A stretch of 64,000 bases of DNA from Saprospiraceae bacterium. GTDB lineage: Bacteria; Bacteroidota; Bacteroidia; Chitinophagales; Saprospiraceae. Below, in pieces: positions 19,590-29,891 of the stretch; the first letter of the stretch is position 1, and every line of letters starts with the position of its first letter. Position numbers and translations under genes: made by a program. The notes below the pieces were generated by a model, which was not told the origin of the DNA, made no database searches, and saw only the letters and a list, made by a program, of their open reading frames with translations. The stretch is taken from the NCBI GenBank assembly GCA_016714085.1, contig JADJNW010000013.1, positions 124,001 to 188,000 of the forward strand, read 5' to 3'.

Positions 19590-19632
19590 AAAAAGGAAGC
19601 AGAAACGCGTTTTCGCCCCTACTTCCTTTTTT
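19590..19632 (-). terminator. rpsO terminator
   Basis: AAAAAGGAAG at 19590-19599 pairs with CTTCCTTTTT at 19622-19631. On the minus strand it lies directly after the rpsO stop and ends in a U-run, so rpsO and pnp are at least partly separately transcribed. Confidence 0.75.
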
Positions 19633-19635
19633 GGA

Positions 19636-19911
19636 TTATTTACGAATACCGAGTTTATCAAGCAATTCGCGGTATTTTTGCAGGTCTTTTTTCGACAAAT
19701 ATTGCAACAGTCGCTTGCGTTTTCCCACCAACGCTAATAAGGCACGACGACAAGCATGATCCTTCTTGTTCTGCCGCAGGTGGTCTGACAATTGCTGGAT
19801 GCGATAGGTAAAAAGCGAGATCTGCGCTTCCGCTGAGCCTGTGTCATTCGCTGATCTGCTGTATTGACCGAGCACCTCTGCTTTCTTTTCTTTAGTTAAA
19901 TAAACGGCCAT
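19636..19911 (-). CDS. rpsO: 30S ribosomal protein S15
   Basis: Primary 16S rRNA-binding protein of the small subunit platform. The 91 residues are near the usual length (about 89) and contain the family stretches GSAEAQISLFTYRIQQLSDHL, KDHACRRALLALVGKRKRLL and YLSKKDLQKYRELLDKLGIRK. The ATG at 19911 follows a minus-strand promoter at 19964-19994. S15 is known in other bacteria to repress its own translation; whether that happens here is not visible. Confidence 0.97.
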   Translation of the reverse strand: MAVYLTKEKKAEVLGQYSRSANDTGSAEAQISLFTYRIQQLSDHLRQNKKDHACRRALLALVGKRKRLLQYLSKKDLQKYRELLDKLGIRK

Positions 19912-19963
19912 TTTGTAATTACAATTTTCGCTTTAAAATTCTTTAGTCACTCTTTTAGCGGTG

Positions 19964-19994
19964 CAAAGGTAACAACTTTCCGCTTATTGCGAAA
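19964..19994 (-). promoter_or_regulatory. probable rpsO promoter
   Basis: On the minus strand, TTTC (19994-19991), a 19-base spacer, then TACCTTTG (19971-19964). The -7 box is a perfect TAnnTTTG match and the -33 box has one mismatch to TTTG. Predicted leader is about 45 bases. Confidence 0.5.
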
Positions 19995-20060
19995 TAGGCA
20001 GCTCATTTTTATTTAAAAAGCAGCTTAAAAGCTAAGTAATACAAGGCATTTGGCTCATCC

Positions 20061-20411
20061 TTACTTTTTTACTAAAGCCTGAAAACGTGCGTATTCGGAA
20101 GGAGGAAGCCCTACTTCGCGCTTGAAAATTTTGGAAAAAGTGTAAACATCAGCGTAGCCTACCTGGAAAGCAGTTTCAGAAACGGATTTTTGATGTTGAG
20201 CAAGCAATATCTTGGCTTTTTCTATCCTTTTCGTGCGGATATAGCGGGCGGGCGTGATGCCAAAAGTATCGCTAAATTGGCGATGAAAGTGGTACAAAGA
20301 AAGGCAAGCGATCTGGGCAATGTCTTTTATAGAAAGTTGCTCGTCGAGATTATCGGCAATATAATTTCTGGCACGCAATAATCGAGTGTAGTGATGGTTA
20401 ATTGTTTGCAT
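20061..20411 (-). CDS. small AraC-type helix-turn-helix regulator
   Basis: A stand-alone AraC DNA-binding domain of 116 residues. Both helix-turn-helix motifs are clear: LSIKDIAQIACLSLYHFHRQF and VSETAFQVGYADVYTFSKIF, with the linker FGITPARYIRTKRIEKAKILL, ending in GLPPSEYARFQ. No sensor domain is present. The ATG at 20411 (MQTINHHYTRLL) is preferred; in-frame TTG (20483) and ATG (20450) would extend it with an unfamiliar N-terminus. A second AraC gene lies upstream on the same strand. Target unknown. Confidence 0.85.
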   Translation of the reverse strand: MQTINHHYTRLLRARNYIADNLDEQLSIKDIAQIACLSLYHFHRQFSDTFGITPARYIRTKRIEKAKILLAQHQKSVSETAFQVGYADVYTFSKIFKREVGLPPSEYARFQALVKK

Positions 20412-20612
20412 ATTAAAAGTGGTGTCGGGTGATAAAAAATTACCATTCATGCGATGGCTGAAGCATCGTTGTTGTTTTTTCAATCCTTATAAAATGTTTC
20501 AATATGAATGGGGATAGATTCCTGATCTATCTGTTTCAAAGCTATGGGAGGTGGCAGGTAAGGCTGTTAATTTTTATAAAAGTTGACAAGAATTTAAAGG
20601 GTTTTGACAGGA

Positions 20613-21794
20613 CTAAGACTTTTCCTTGCCATTCGCAAGTTGTCTATATTCGGTAGGCAATACACCAAAGTGCTTTTTGAAAGCTTTATAAAACGTAGTT
20701 CGATTGTTAAATCCGGCCTCGTAGGCGATTTGCAAAATGGGGAGGTCATCATAATCTGGGTCACTTAACATTATTTGCACGTCTTTCAGTCGATAATGAT
20801 TAATAAAATGGGCAAAACTCTGATCCAATTTTTGGTTGATTGTTTGCGACAAGTGATAACTCGGCACGTCTAATGCCTCTGCCAGTGTCGTTAAGCGCAA
20901 TTCATTATTCCGATGAGGCTTGTGCGCTTCCATGTGGTCGAGTAGCTTTTGCAAGAGCGAGTCGGCTGCTTGCGCTGTCATCGTGGAGCTTTGATATTTG
21001 GAAGATAGAAATACTTGTTGCAGCATTTCACCAGAAAAAATTTTGGGCTGCTGATACCCTAAAAAGCCTACAACAAAAACAAATACAGTCATTGCAAGCG
21101 AAATACTATAATCATATAAAAGTGCATAATTACCTGTAATTAAAAGTAAATAAGATAAAACGTAACCCATTACATATCCTATGTACAATAGAAAAAGTGT
21201 GTTATACCATCTTTTTTGAATAAGCCCACTACCATTGAGTTTTGATACATCATGTTTTTTCTTTCTACTTCTTAAATAGACCCAAATAATGGGAATATAA
21301 AGTATCATATGATACATAATAAGCTTCATAAAAGACCAGTGAATCCTAAGCCAAAGCCACATCAATGGGTCAGTACTTCGAGGAACGGAAGCACGAACAA
21401 TCGTCATTTGGGTATCATACGGAAAAAAATGAAATGGAATTCGAAGCAATAACGCCAATGCCGCTGGTAATAAATGAAGCCAATCAAGATTGGAAATCCT
21501 TGTTTGAGAACGATCAGAAGCCTTAAAATAAAGCAATAGCAATGGACCAAAGCAAAAGCCGGCTATTTTATAAATATCTGCAAAATAAGGGAATGTATAA
21601 TGAAAATAAGTCCAAAAGCCTACATAATCAGACATTGAAATAGCAAAACAAAGCATAAAAGCGCCCATCAAACGGTTCGCCTGTCGATTCTCGGCTTTCA
21701 CAGTAAAAAAGACGAGTGCTAAAAAAAAGCTTTGGACGGCGGTGACAGAAAACACCACCGTCCACCCACTCCATTGTACTTCGATTTGCTCCAT
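20613..21794 (-). CDS. membrane-bound AraC-family regulator
   Basis: A 393-residue regulator common in Bacteroidota: about seven hydrophobic segments in residues 10-265 (for example VVFSVTAVQSFFLALVFF and IYKIAGFCFGPLLLLYF) followed by a cytosolic AraC domain with LTTLAEALDVPSYHLSQTIN and LPILQIAYEAGFNNRTTFYKAF. This design lets the protein sense something at the membrane and regulate genes directly; the signal is not known. The ATG is at 21794. Confidence 0.88.
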   Translation of the reverse strand: MEQIEVQWSGWTVVFSVTAVQSFFLALVFFTVKAENRQANRLMGAFMLCFAISMSDYVGFWTYFHYTFPYFADIYKIAGFCFGPLLLLYFKASDRSQTRISNLDWLHLLPAALALLLRIPFHFFPYDTQMTIVRASVPRSTDPLMWLWLRIHWSFMKLIMYHMILYIPIIWVYLRSRKKKHDVSKLNGSGLIQKRWYNTLFLLYIGYVMGYVLSYLLLITGNYALLYDYSISLAMTVFVFVVGFLGYQQPKIFSGEMLQQVFLSSKYQSSTMTAQAADSLLQKLLDHMEAHKPHRNNELRLTTLAEALDVPSYHLSQTINQKLDQSFAHFINHYRLKDVQIMLSDPDYDDLPILQIAYEAGFNNRTTFYKAFKKHFGVLPTEYRQLANGKEKS

Positions 21795-21907
21795 ATCGGC
21801 TATAAAATTCCATCAAAAAGACGACGCTACCAAGAAGTAGTTGCAAATTAAAATCTTACACGGAGAAAATCTGTCTTATATCTTTCAAATAGGGATTCCT
21901 AAAAATA

Positions 21908-21945
21908 AAAGTTCTGTCAGCAATTTATATTGCTAACAGAACTTT
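21908..21945 (-). terminator. terminator after the S9 peptidase gene
   Basis: Arms AAAGTTCTGTCAGCAAT (21908-21924) and ATTGCTAACAGAACTTT (21929-21945) pair with one mismatch around a four-base loop; on the minus strand a U-rich tail follows. It lies about 70 bases beyond the peptidase stop. Confidence 0.75.
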
Positions 21946-21949
21946 GACC

Positions 21950-22010
21950 TCGTACTTCCTTCGGTCGCCATAGGCTTGTCGTAGGCGATGCGTACTTCAA
22001 GCTTCGTACT
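21950..22010. repeat. short repeat tract with CGTACTTC units
   Basis: Three copies of CGTACTTC in about 60 bases between the peptidase stop and its terminator, interrupted by a GTCGCCATAGG/GTCGTAGGCGA pair. The same octamer occurs twice in the tandem repeat at 31273-31303, so it is dispersed. Confidence 0.5.
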
Positions 22011-22014
22011 TCGA

Positions 22015-24832
22015 TTATGGTTTAATCACCGCGGGTGATTTTTTCTCTTGTTCTTCTTTCTTTTTCAAATAGCTCTGCCCTTCGGTGATCCATTCTTTCG
22101 GCGCATTGCCCTTCAAATGATGATCGAAATATTCGGTGACTTTTGTAAAGTAATCAATTTGATTTTCTTTTTTCGCCAATCCGTGATTTTCGCCAGCATA
22201 AAGCAGCATTATCAAGGGTTTTGACAAACGCCGCATTGTAATATACATCTCAATCCCCTGATGATAATCGACCGCGCCATCCTGGTCGCCAAAGGTCATT
22301 AATACCGGGGTTTTGATGTTTTTAGCCTGGAAAACAGGAGAGTTGGCAATGTATTCATCCATCAGATTCCAATAAGGTTCGCGCAAGCGCCCCTGGCTCG
22401 TTTCAAAAATCTGCTGATCGGGCGTACCGGAATTCCAATAAATAGAATTGTACATACTAATCATATTGGTCAAAGGCGCACCGGCTACGGCCGCCGAGAA
22501 CAAATCGGTCTGTGTCACCAAAAACGCCGTCTGATAACCGCCCCAGCTATGCCCCATCAATCCTACTTTTTTAGGATCGATCATGCCTGTTTTTAATACT
22601 TTTTCAACCGCCGGCACCACACATTCTACTGCCGACTCGCCAGGATGGTTCGTTTTGTAAACAATATCCGGCTGGAAAACGAAATATCCATTTTGAATAT
22701 AATGTGTAAAATTGTAAGCGCTGCGGTTAGTCGGTGCAGTATAGAAATTCTTTGTATCGGTTCTACGCTCGTAGATATAAGTAATCATTGGATATTGCTT
22801 GCCTTTTTCATAGTTGGCAGGGTAGTGTAATAATCCTTGTAAGGTCTTGCCATCCTTGTTTTTATACTCGATCAATTCCGTTTTGCCCCAGGCAAATTCC
22901 TGTTGCTGCGGATTGGTTTTGCTCATTTCTTTGGCTTCGCCCAATTTGCCTTTGGTGACAAAAATATCCGGTGAATCACTATAGCTTTCTGTGATATATG
23001 CATAAGTATCAGCATCTTTTGCTTTACGCAAATTTCTAACGCGAGCGTCTAAGACCATTTTATCTTCGATCTGCCAGCTGGAGTTGATTTTTGCATAACC
23101 CGATTCTTTGGTCAAATCGCCGAAAACGCTCAGGAAACATTGGCTTCGCCGGATCAATGTATGGTTCTTCAAAATCAATGCGGCTGAAGCGATACACCAT
23201 TTTATCTTTTCTACCATCACTAATCTTTTTAGCGCTGCTGCCGTCGGGTTTGAAGGCCCAAACATCATATTCATCATATAATAAAATTTCCTCATCACCC
23301 TTCGTCCAGCCGCCTGATCCGAAAGGAGGTATAATAGTTTCCGGGCCATCATAACGCGTATTCCAGAATGGAACTTTCTGATTTACAGTCAAATTCGTAT
23401 GCTTACCAGTTTCAATATTATATGTATGCCAATTCTTATCCTTGAAGTATAATAAATATTTTCCATCCGGTGAGTCGCCAGCAAAACTGTTTTCCGGGAA
23501 ATTTTTCATCACTAACTTACGATTGCCATTTTTAGCATCCGCGATATACACATCGCCATGTTCCAGGCGGAACTGTGGCTCATAAGGCGTCTTATCCATC
23601 AACACCATTGACTTGCCATCGCCTATTAGCGAGACCTCCCGCGCTTTTTGGTCGCCAATTTGTACAAAATTATCGCCATCCAAATTCCAAACCGAAAGGA
23701 AGGTAAAATTCTTATCCGCGTTATAGGTTCTGCGTTGGCGCGGAATAATCTGTGCGTCTTTCCAATGCCAGATTTCCATATCGGGGACTTTGACTTCCTC
23801 GTCATCTTTCTTCTTCATTTCTTTTTTCTCGCCCTCTTTTGCTTCGCCATTCTCGCCTTCTTTTACACTTTCCTTATCTTTTTTCTCTGGTTTTTCTTTT
23901 TCATCCCACTCATCAATCCCAAGATAAATTCTATTCAAATCCTCCGACCAGCGCGGGTTGTAGGTTTCCCGAATGTACATGCCCGTTGGGAAATCCTTGC
24001 GTTTGCCAGGATCAAATACCATTTTATCCATCGAATTATCCAAATCTTTATAAGCATAAATACGATGGTTGGCATCGGTGTAAGCGCTATCATAAAATGC
24101 CTGCATAAAGGTGAGCGCCGATTGATCTTTTTCCCAGTTCAACTTGCGGAAAGTGCTGGTATCACTGGCTAAGAAGCTGATTTGATATTTTTCCAGATTA
24201 AATAATTCAACGCCGTTGCCGCGTTTTTTGTCGGCATCAATAATATAAGCCAGAAGATTTCCTTTTTTATTCAAAGACCATTCCGAGACGTTGCCGATAT
24301 TGCGCGAAGTGCGGGTTTCCAGATTATGCACGATCAAATCCTTGCCTTCCAGCTTGCTATCCTTGGGCGGGTAAGTGGACATGATCAAATGCTTCGCATC
24401 CTGGCTGATGCCGAAACTACTGATGCTTTCATACGTTTCTTCCGCGCCGCTTTCCAGATTCAGCAGGATCATTTTATTTTCTACCCGCTGTTTTTTCTTA
24501 TCCATCGCCTCTCTTTCTTTCACGGAATAGCCTTTGCTAAAGGCGACCCACTTTCCATCCGTTGAAAATTGCGGATTATTCGCAAAAGCATACTGATACG
24601 ATTTATCAGCATTTGTACTCTTGATGTACAACGTATCATTTTCATTGACCAGCGTTACACGGTAAGCCATCCAATTACCATTGTCAGAGAGCCAGGCTTG
24701 ACCAGGGAGGTTCTGCCATTCTTGATAATCATCTAAAGTTAAAGTCGGCTTTTTATCTTGCGCGACTGCATTTTGGCTAATGCAAAAAGAGATCAGGCAT
24801 AGCAAAGCCAGGGAATAGAGCGATTTCTTCAT
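22015..24832 (-). CDS. secreted S9 family peptidase (prolyl oligopeptidase type), frame broken
   Basis: Exported serine peptidase of about 937 residues after frame correction. The N-terminus has a signal peptide (MKKSLYSLALLCLISFCISQ) and a long beta-propeller region; a Lys/Glu-rich insert lies around residues 315-345. The C-terminal catalytic domain has the nucleophile elbow GLMGHSWGGYQTAF, an Asp in FGDQDGAVDYHQG and a His in LYAGENHGL, the Ser-Asp-His order of the family. The two frames join near 23135, after DPAKPMF, continuing as LSVFGDLTKESGYAK. One base indel at a CC doublet explains it. Such enzymes are thought to cleave peptides after proline or to process protein fragments in the periplasm. 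Confidence 0.9.
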
Positions 24833-24883
24833 TGAATATGAATTTTAGTTAGAACTTGGCCCAAGATAAAAAAATAAAGCTGA

Positions 24884-25717
24884 TTACAAAAGCTTTAACT
24901 GCGCTTGCTCGATTTCGGTGAGTGGATAATTGGAAATAAATAATTCTTTACCAATTTGATTGGAATCGGCCACCACATTGCGCATTCCATACGTCAAATC
25001 CCAAGCGGTGATATGGGCGAAATGAAATAATTCCCGAATGTAAGGACTATCATCATATGTAATAAGCCAACGATGCGTACAATGCTGAAGCACAGTTGCA
25101 AAGCGCTCGTGATCAAAGATTTTATGCAATTTTCCATTCTTGCCGTACAATGCAGACTTGGTTGCAGAATAATAAGGCGGATCTAAAAAAATAAATACTT
25201 GATTTCCAGCCGATTCCACGATATTTTGATAATCTTCATTCGTAATTTTTACATGATGTAATAATCTGGCAAATGCCGGTAAACGTTGAATGCTTGATGC
25301 TGTAAAACGGCCCTGAAATGCCTGCTCCGAGTAGCCGCCCGCTTCGGTTGTGCCCGAAAAAGTGATGCGATTAAATATAAAAAAAGCCGCTGCGGTATTG
25401 ATTTCATCAAATGTGGAAATATGCTCATTTAAATATTGATGTAATGCTTTTCCATTGGGAAATTGATTTCGCCAGATTTCGATTTGATCAATGATTTTTG
25501 TAATATCGCTTTGGCAAGAAGCCCAGAATTGATACAGCTCAGGATAAAGATCGTTGAGCCAATATTTTTTATTCGGAAATAATTGCTTCAAATGCACAAA
25601 GACCGAGCCGCCGCCCAAAAAAGGCTCCCGATACTCCTCGAATGGGGGTGCTAAGGCTGCGATGCGCGCCGCTGCTCGACTTTTGCCGCCCGGATACCGC
25701 AATGGACTTTTGATCAT
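24884..25717 (-). CDS. Dam-type N6-adenine DNA methyltransferase (D12 class)
   Basis: Cytosolic DNA adenine methylase of 277 residues. The N-terminal SPLRYPGGKSRAAARI is the AdoMet-binding motif, followed by EPFLGGGSVF; the catalytic DPPYYSATKSALYG and the target-recognition region between them are in the D12 order. The length suits Dam. No restriction endonuclease or specificity subunit lies beside it, so it is an orphan methylase or the remainder of a restriction system; the recognition site cannot be read from sequence. An in-frame GTG two codons upstream is an alternative start. Confidence 0.9.
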   Translation of the reverse strand: MIKSPLRYPGGKSRAAARIAALAPPFEEYREPFLGGGSVFVHLKQLFPNKKYWLNDLYPELYQFWASCQSDITKIIDQIEIWRNQFPNGKALHQYLNEHISTFDEINTAAAFFIFNRITFSGTTEAGGYSEQAFQGRFTASSIQRLPAFARLLHHVKITNEDYQNIVESAGNQVFIFLDPPYYSATKSALYGKNGKLHKIFDHERFATVLQHCTHRWLITYDDSPYIRELFHFAHITAWDLTYGMRNVVADSNQIGKELFISNYPLTEIEQAQLKLL

Positions 25718-25723
25718 GCTCAC

Positions 25724-26069
25724 TATTTAGGAGGGAAAGTTATTAATTTTTAAATGTAAATAAAAAGTGACAGGGATTGATAATCTTTTTTTTCGCAATA
25801 GTTTATTGATAACTAATAAGATATAATTATTTTGTAAAGTACATTTCAAATTTTAACACATTTAAAGCTTGCATTTAATAAAAGCTGCCCGTATTTTTGA
25901 ATGTAGAAATCCTTTCATAAGAATTTTAGTTATTCCAGCAAATAAACACTTCAGCACTCGCGCCGCGTTGAGCATTTTTATTTGATGCGGTTAAAGTTTT
26001 ATTAAGCTTACACCATTCTGCCCAATTCAAACATCAAATAATTTTATAGTCATCTTTTAATAAATAATC
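25724..26069. other. divergent intergenic region
   Basis: 346 AT-rich bases between the methylase and the DUF3857 gene, without a recognisable gene, repeat or full promoter match. It must contain promoters for both directions. Confidence 0.3.
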
Positions 26070-27854
26070 ATGAAAACTCAAATGAAAAACCTCATCTTTT
26101 TATGCCTTTCTTTTTTCTTTTTTATTCATTACCAAGTAGTTACAGCACAACCCGAAGGAATTAAGTTTGGTAAAATTCCTAAGGAAGAACTGACAATGTC
26201 CACTTATGATAAAGACCCAGACGCGGTAGCGGTGGTTTTGTATGATGTGGGCAAGACCGAATTTAATTACATTAATAACAAAGGTTTTCAGTACACTTTT
26301 GAACGCAAAACCCGCATCAAGATTCTGCGCAAGGAAGGATACGAATACGCCGATGTCAGTGTGCCTTATTATGTGACCAATGGTGCCAGGGAATCTGTTG
26401 CTTCGATCAAGGCCAGTACTTATAATTTTGAGAATGGCAAAGAACAGGAAAGTAAAATGGAGAAGAGCGCGATTTTTGATGATAAAGCCGATAAACATTG
26501 GCATTTCAGTAAGTTTACGCTCCCCAATGTGCGTGAAGGTTCGGTTATAGAATATACGTATGAAATTACTTCCGATTTTATAATATCGATTCCTGAATGG
26601 GAATTTCAATGGGACATCCCGGTTGTCTGGAGCGAATACACAGTGGCTACGCCCGAGTATTTCCGCTATGTGCAGATCAGTCAAGGATATAATCCATTCG
26701 ATGTACAGGACAGCGATACCAAAGGCCGCAGCGTCAATTTTGTTTATTCTTATGATGCTTCCTCCGATCCCAGGCTTGTACAAAAGCGAACTGGTTCAGA
26801 AACAGTTAATTATACAGATAATATTCTTCACTGGGTTCAAAAAGATATGCCCGCTTATAAAGATGAGCCTTACAGCCCTGCACGAGAGGATTTGATTGAA
26901 AAAATTGAATTTCAACTGGCTTCAGCTACTTTCCCGGGCGCTTCCATGGAGCAGTTTATTCCGAATTGGTCAAAATTGGCAGCAGAACTCATGGAGAGCG
27001 ATGATTTTGGCAAAATGATTCGAAAAGGGAATAACGTGCAAGATATTATTTGGAAATTTAATAATGTCGTAGCTTTTGTAAAGAATGCCAATGGCGGTTT
27101 TGCGATTGATGCGATTGACCCAATGCTGGCTTCGGACATGGTTACTTATCAAGACCTCAATGGACAAGGGCTTTTGGTGAATGAAAATGGGTATGAATGG
27201 GTCGATCTTGGTGTTAATATTAGAGAAAGTACTTATAATAATGTAACAGCAACGCTGGAGGATGGACAGTTGGCTTGCAAAGTAATTACAGGACATAAAG
27301 GATATAATGCTGCGAATTTGCGCAAAACGATGAAAGCCAATGGTGACGCTGAAACCGCGAACGCTTATTTAAAAAGTTATTTCACGGAAGTAAATGTGCA
27401 AAAATCTTCTTTTGAAAATCAGAATGACCCAAATGCTTCGCTCAAAGGCGCATTTGAACTCACGTCGAGCGCGCACGTCGAGGATGCCGGAGATTTAATT
27501 TATATCAATCCGATGTTGGGTTTTGGTTTGCAGGAAAATCCATTCAAAAAGCCGGAACGTGCATTTGTCGTGGACTTTGCTTATCCGACCGATGATACGT
27601 ATCAGTTTGTGCTCAATATTCCTGAAGGCTATGCGATCGCCGAAGCGCCCAAGTCTATTCGCTTGGCGACCGAAGACAACAGCATTCGCTGCGATTATTT
27701 TGTGGAAAATAAAGAAACACAAATAAAGTTGAATTACCGACTCATCCGCAATCGCGTGATTTTTGCGCCGGAAGAATATGTAGATTTGAAAGATTTTTAT
27801 GAGCAAATCGCCAGGCATTGTGCTGACGGTCAGATTGTTTTGAAAAAACTTTAA
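26070..27854 (+). CDS. DUF3857 exoprotein lacking the transglutaminase core
   Basis: Exported protein of 594 residues with a signal peptide ending near VVTAQ. The N-terminal DUF3857 domain is clear (FERKTRIKILRKEGYEYADVSV, FTLPNVREGSVIEYTYEIT), and the C-terminal beta-rich domain ends like its relatives. Between them a transglutaminase core with a Cys is expected, but after GKMIRKGNNVQDII the sequence jumps to FNNVVAFVKNANGGFAIDAI, which normally lies beyond that core. About 80 residues including the Cys are missing, in frame. The neighbouring gene is an intact relative. This is either a real loss of catalysis or an assembly deletion. Function of the family is unknown. Confidence 0.75.
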   Translation: MKTQMKNLIFLCLSFFFFIHYQVVTAQPEGIKFGKIPKEELTMSTYDKDPDAVAVVLYDVGKTEFNYINNKGFQYTFERKTRIKILRKEGYEYADVSVPYYVTNGARESVASIKASTYNFENGKEQESKMEKSAIFDDKADKHWHFSKFTLPNVREGSVIEYTYEITSDFIISIPEWEFQWDIPVVWSEYTVATPEYFRYVQISQGYNPFDVQDSDTKGRSVNFVYSYDASSDPRLVQKRTGSETVNYTDNILHWVQKDMPAYKDEPYSPAREDLIEKIEFQLASATFPGASMEQFIPNWSKLAAELMESDDFGKMIRKGNNVQDIIWKFNNVVAFVKNANGGFAIDAIDPMLASDMVTYQDLNGQGLLVNENGYEWVDLGVNIRESTYNNVTATLEDGQLACKVITGHKGYNAANLRKTMKANGDAETANAYLKSYFTEVNVQKSSFENQNDPNASLKGAFELTSSAHVEDAGDLIYINPMLGFGLQENPFKKPERAFVVDFAYPTDDTYQFVLNIPEGYAIAEAPKSIRLATEDNSIRCDYFVENKETQIKLNYRLIRNRVIFAPEEYVDLKDFYEQIARHCADGQIVLKKL

Positions 27855-27863
27855 TGATATGCA

Positions 27864-27892
27864 GTGTGGCGCATTTCTAAAATGTGCCACAC
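27864..27892. repeat. imperfect palindrome
   Basis: GTGTGGCGCATTT (27864-27876) faces AAATGTGCCACAC (27880-27892) around a three-base loop, with one G/A position not matching. It sits just after the DUF3857 stop. Its TGTGGCG/TGCCACA arms resemble the palindrome at 41940-41970. Confidence 0.6.
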
Positions 27893-27957
27893 ATATTGGA
27901 CTCATAAATATCTGTGAAAAGCTAATTTTACAATATATTAAATCCCAAATTATAAAG

Positions 27958-29787
27958 ATGTATAAAATTATTGCTGCTTTATTATTTTACTGTGTAATGT
28001 TTTTACCCTTATCGGCTCAATTTGAATTTTATACACTGCCGGCCGACTTGCTCAAAGGCGCTGATGCTGTGGTGCGCGAAGAACGCCAGGAATTTGAGGT
28101 ACAATCCATTGGTAAAGGCACGGAAAAACATTATAAATCTATTACAATATTAAACCAGGCGGGCAGTCGCCACGCTACTTTGGCGGTCTCTTATTCTAAG
28201 TTAAATAAATTAAAAGATATTAAAGCGGTATTATATGATAAATTTGGCAAGCAAATTCGCAAGGTGAAAGCTTCTGAATTCCAGGATTATTCGGCTTCGG
28301 CTTTTTCTGGCTCTTTTTTTGAAGATGTACGCATCAAAGCGATTGATTTGAGTTATACCGATTATCCATATACCGTTGAATTTGAGTACGAAATACTGAA
28401 TGACGGATTATTATTTTATCCGATTTGGCAGCCACAACCAAGCCCGGCACTGGCGGTGCAAGCATCAAAATTTGAAATAGTTTTGCCTGCTGCTATGGAA
28501 TTTCGATTCAAAACCTTTAATTTTTCCAAAGAGCCAAATATTCAAAAAGAAACCGATAAAAAACGCTATATCTGGCAGGCGACGGCGCTTCCAGCTTATG
28601 ACCGCGAACCTTATGTGCAAGAAAATTATGATGACCAGCCATTAATATTTACGGCGCCGCATGATTTTGAAATCGAAGGTTATAACGGTGATATGAGCAG
28701 TTGGGAATCTTTTGGGAAGTTTATTGCCAAGCTCAATGAAGGCACGCGCAGCTTGCCGGAAACAAGCATTGCCAAGATCAAGTCTTTAGTAGCGGATTGC
28801 CAAGATAATTATTGCAAAATCAGTAAGTTATACGAATATTTACAAGCGAATACGCGCTACGTGTCTATCCAATTAGGCATTGGTGGCTGGCGCCCAATGA
28901 CTGCAAAGGATGTGGACACTTATAAATATGGCGATTGTAAAGCTTTGAGCAATTATTTTTGCGCGATGCTTGAAGTGGTTGGTATTCAAGGATTTTATAC
29001 TTTAATTCGTGCAGGGCATGACGCGACGCCTATTTTAAATGACTTTCCGAGTAGTCAGTTCAATCATGTAATCGTTTGTGTACCACAAGGTCAAGATACA
29101 ATTTGGGTAGAATGCACCAGCCAAACCGCTGCATTGGGCTATTGCGGAAGCTTTACCGGCAATCGGGAAGCGCTGCTCATTACTTCGGAAGGCGGTAAAT
29201 TGGTGCATACACCGAGCCAAAGTATGCAGGATAATTTGCAAGAACGTTTTACGCAACTAAAAATCGAAGCCACAGGCAATGCAGAAGCTACTATTACAAG
29301 CCAATATCATGGTTTGCAACAAGAATATGCCAGCCATTTATCAGAAATGCCCGAGCAAAAGCGCAAAGATGAATTGTACGAAAGCATGGGCTTGAAAAAT
29401 TTTGAAATCCTGGAAAATACTTATCAACGCAATAAAAATCGCCTGCCCAGCGTAGCCGAAACGCTTCGCCTGCGTCTGCCAGCTTATGCCGGACGGAGTG
29501 GCAAGCGTTTGTTTATCTCGCCTAATCTGCTTTCGCAGTGGAAAAGCATTCCGCCCAATGACAGCCTGCGTTTGCGCGATATTCAGTTTTCAAGCTTTCC
29601 GTATGTGGATGTGGACACGGTACAAATTCAAATTCCTGAAAATTTTGGTATCGAACATTTGCCGGAAGCCGTACAAGTTACTTCAGTATTTGGCGCGTAT
29701 AAGGTAGGATTTGAAAAACAAGATAATCAGATTTTATTTTATCGCCGGCTGGAACTCAATGCTGACGTGTATCCCAAGGAGCAATAA
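27958..29787 (+). CDS. DUF3857 and transglutaminase-domain exoprotein
   Basis: Exported protein of 609 residues with signal peptide MYKIIAALLFYCVMFLPLSAQ. DUF3857 spans about residues 40-260; the transglutaminase-like core has Cys327 (YKYGDCKALSNYFCAMLE), His370 (SQFNHVIVCVP) and an acidic residue at 385 (IWVECTSQTA), then a beta-rich C-terminal domain. These proteins are abundant in Bacteroidota and are thought to act on envelope or extracellular polymers; the reaction is not established. The ATG at 27958 is chosen since the upstream in-frame extension runs through the palindrome at 27864. Confidence 0.85.
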   Translation: MYKIIAALLFYCVMFLPLSAQFEFYTLPADLLKGADAVVREERQEFEVQSIGKGTEKHYKSITILNQAGSRHATLAVSYSKLNKLKDIKAVLYDKFGKQIRKVKASEFQDYSASAFSGSFFEDVRIKAIDLSYTDYPYTVEFEYEILNDGLLFYPIWQPQPSPALAVQASKFEIVLPAAMEFRFKTFNFSKEPNIQKETDKKRYIWQATALPAYDREPYVQENYDDQPLIFTAPHDFEIEGYNGDMSSWESFGKFIAKLNEGTRSLPETSIAKIKSLVADCQDNYCKISKLYEYLQANTRYVSIQLGIGGWRPMTAKDVDTYKYGDCKALSNYFCAMLEVVGIQGFYTLIRAGHDATPILNDFPSSQFNHVIVCVPQGQDTIWVECTSQTAALGYCGSFTGNREALLITSEGGKLVHTPSQSMQDNLQERFTQLKIEATGNAEATITSQYHGLQQEYASHLSEMPEQKRKDELYESMGLKNFEILENTYQRNKNRLPSVAETLRLRLPAYAGRSGKRLFISPNLLSQWKSIPPNDSLRLRDIQFSSFPYVDVDTVQIQIPENFGIEHLPEAVQVTSVFGAYKVGFEKQDNQILFYRRLELNADVYPKEQ

Positions 29788-29891
29788 TCCGGCTACTGAA
29801 AACAAGGATTGGTCACAAAAACTGGATTTGTAAGTTTGGTAAAAGTAAGTTTGCGCGATTTTTTAATTTTACCTAAAAAATATTCAAACTT

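Noticed and set aside
23648..24172. 174-residue open frame opposite the S9 peptidase
   Set aside because: Fully antisense to a conserved coding region; hydrophobic Phe/Leu-rich composition is the mirror of a Lys/Glu-rich insert.
24884..25717. A restriction-modification system
   Set aside because: Only a Dam-type methylase is present; its neighbours are a peptidase and a DUF3857 protein, with no endonuclease.
26100..26783. 227-residue open frame opposite the DUF3857 gene
   Set aside because: Antisense shadow of a gene with recognised domains; no motif of its own.
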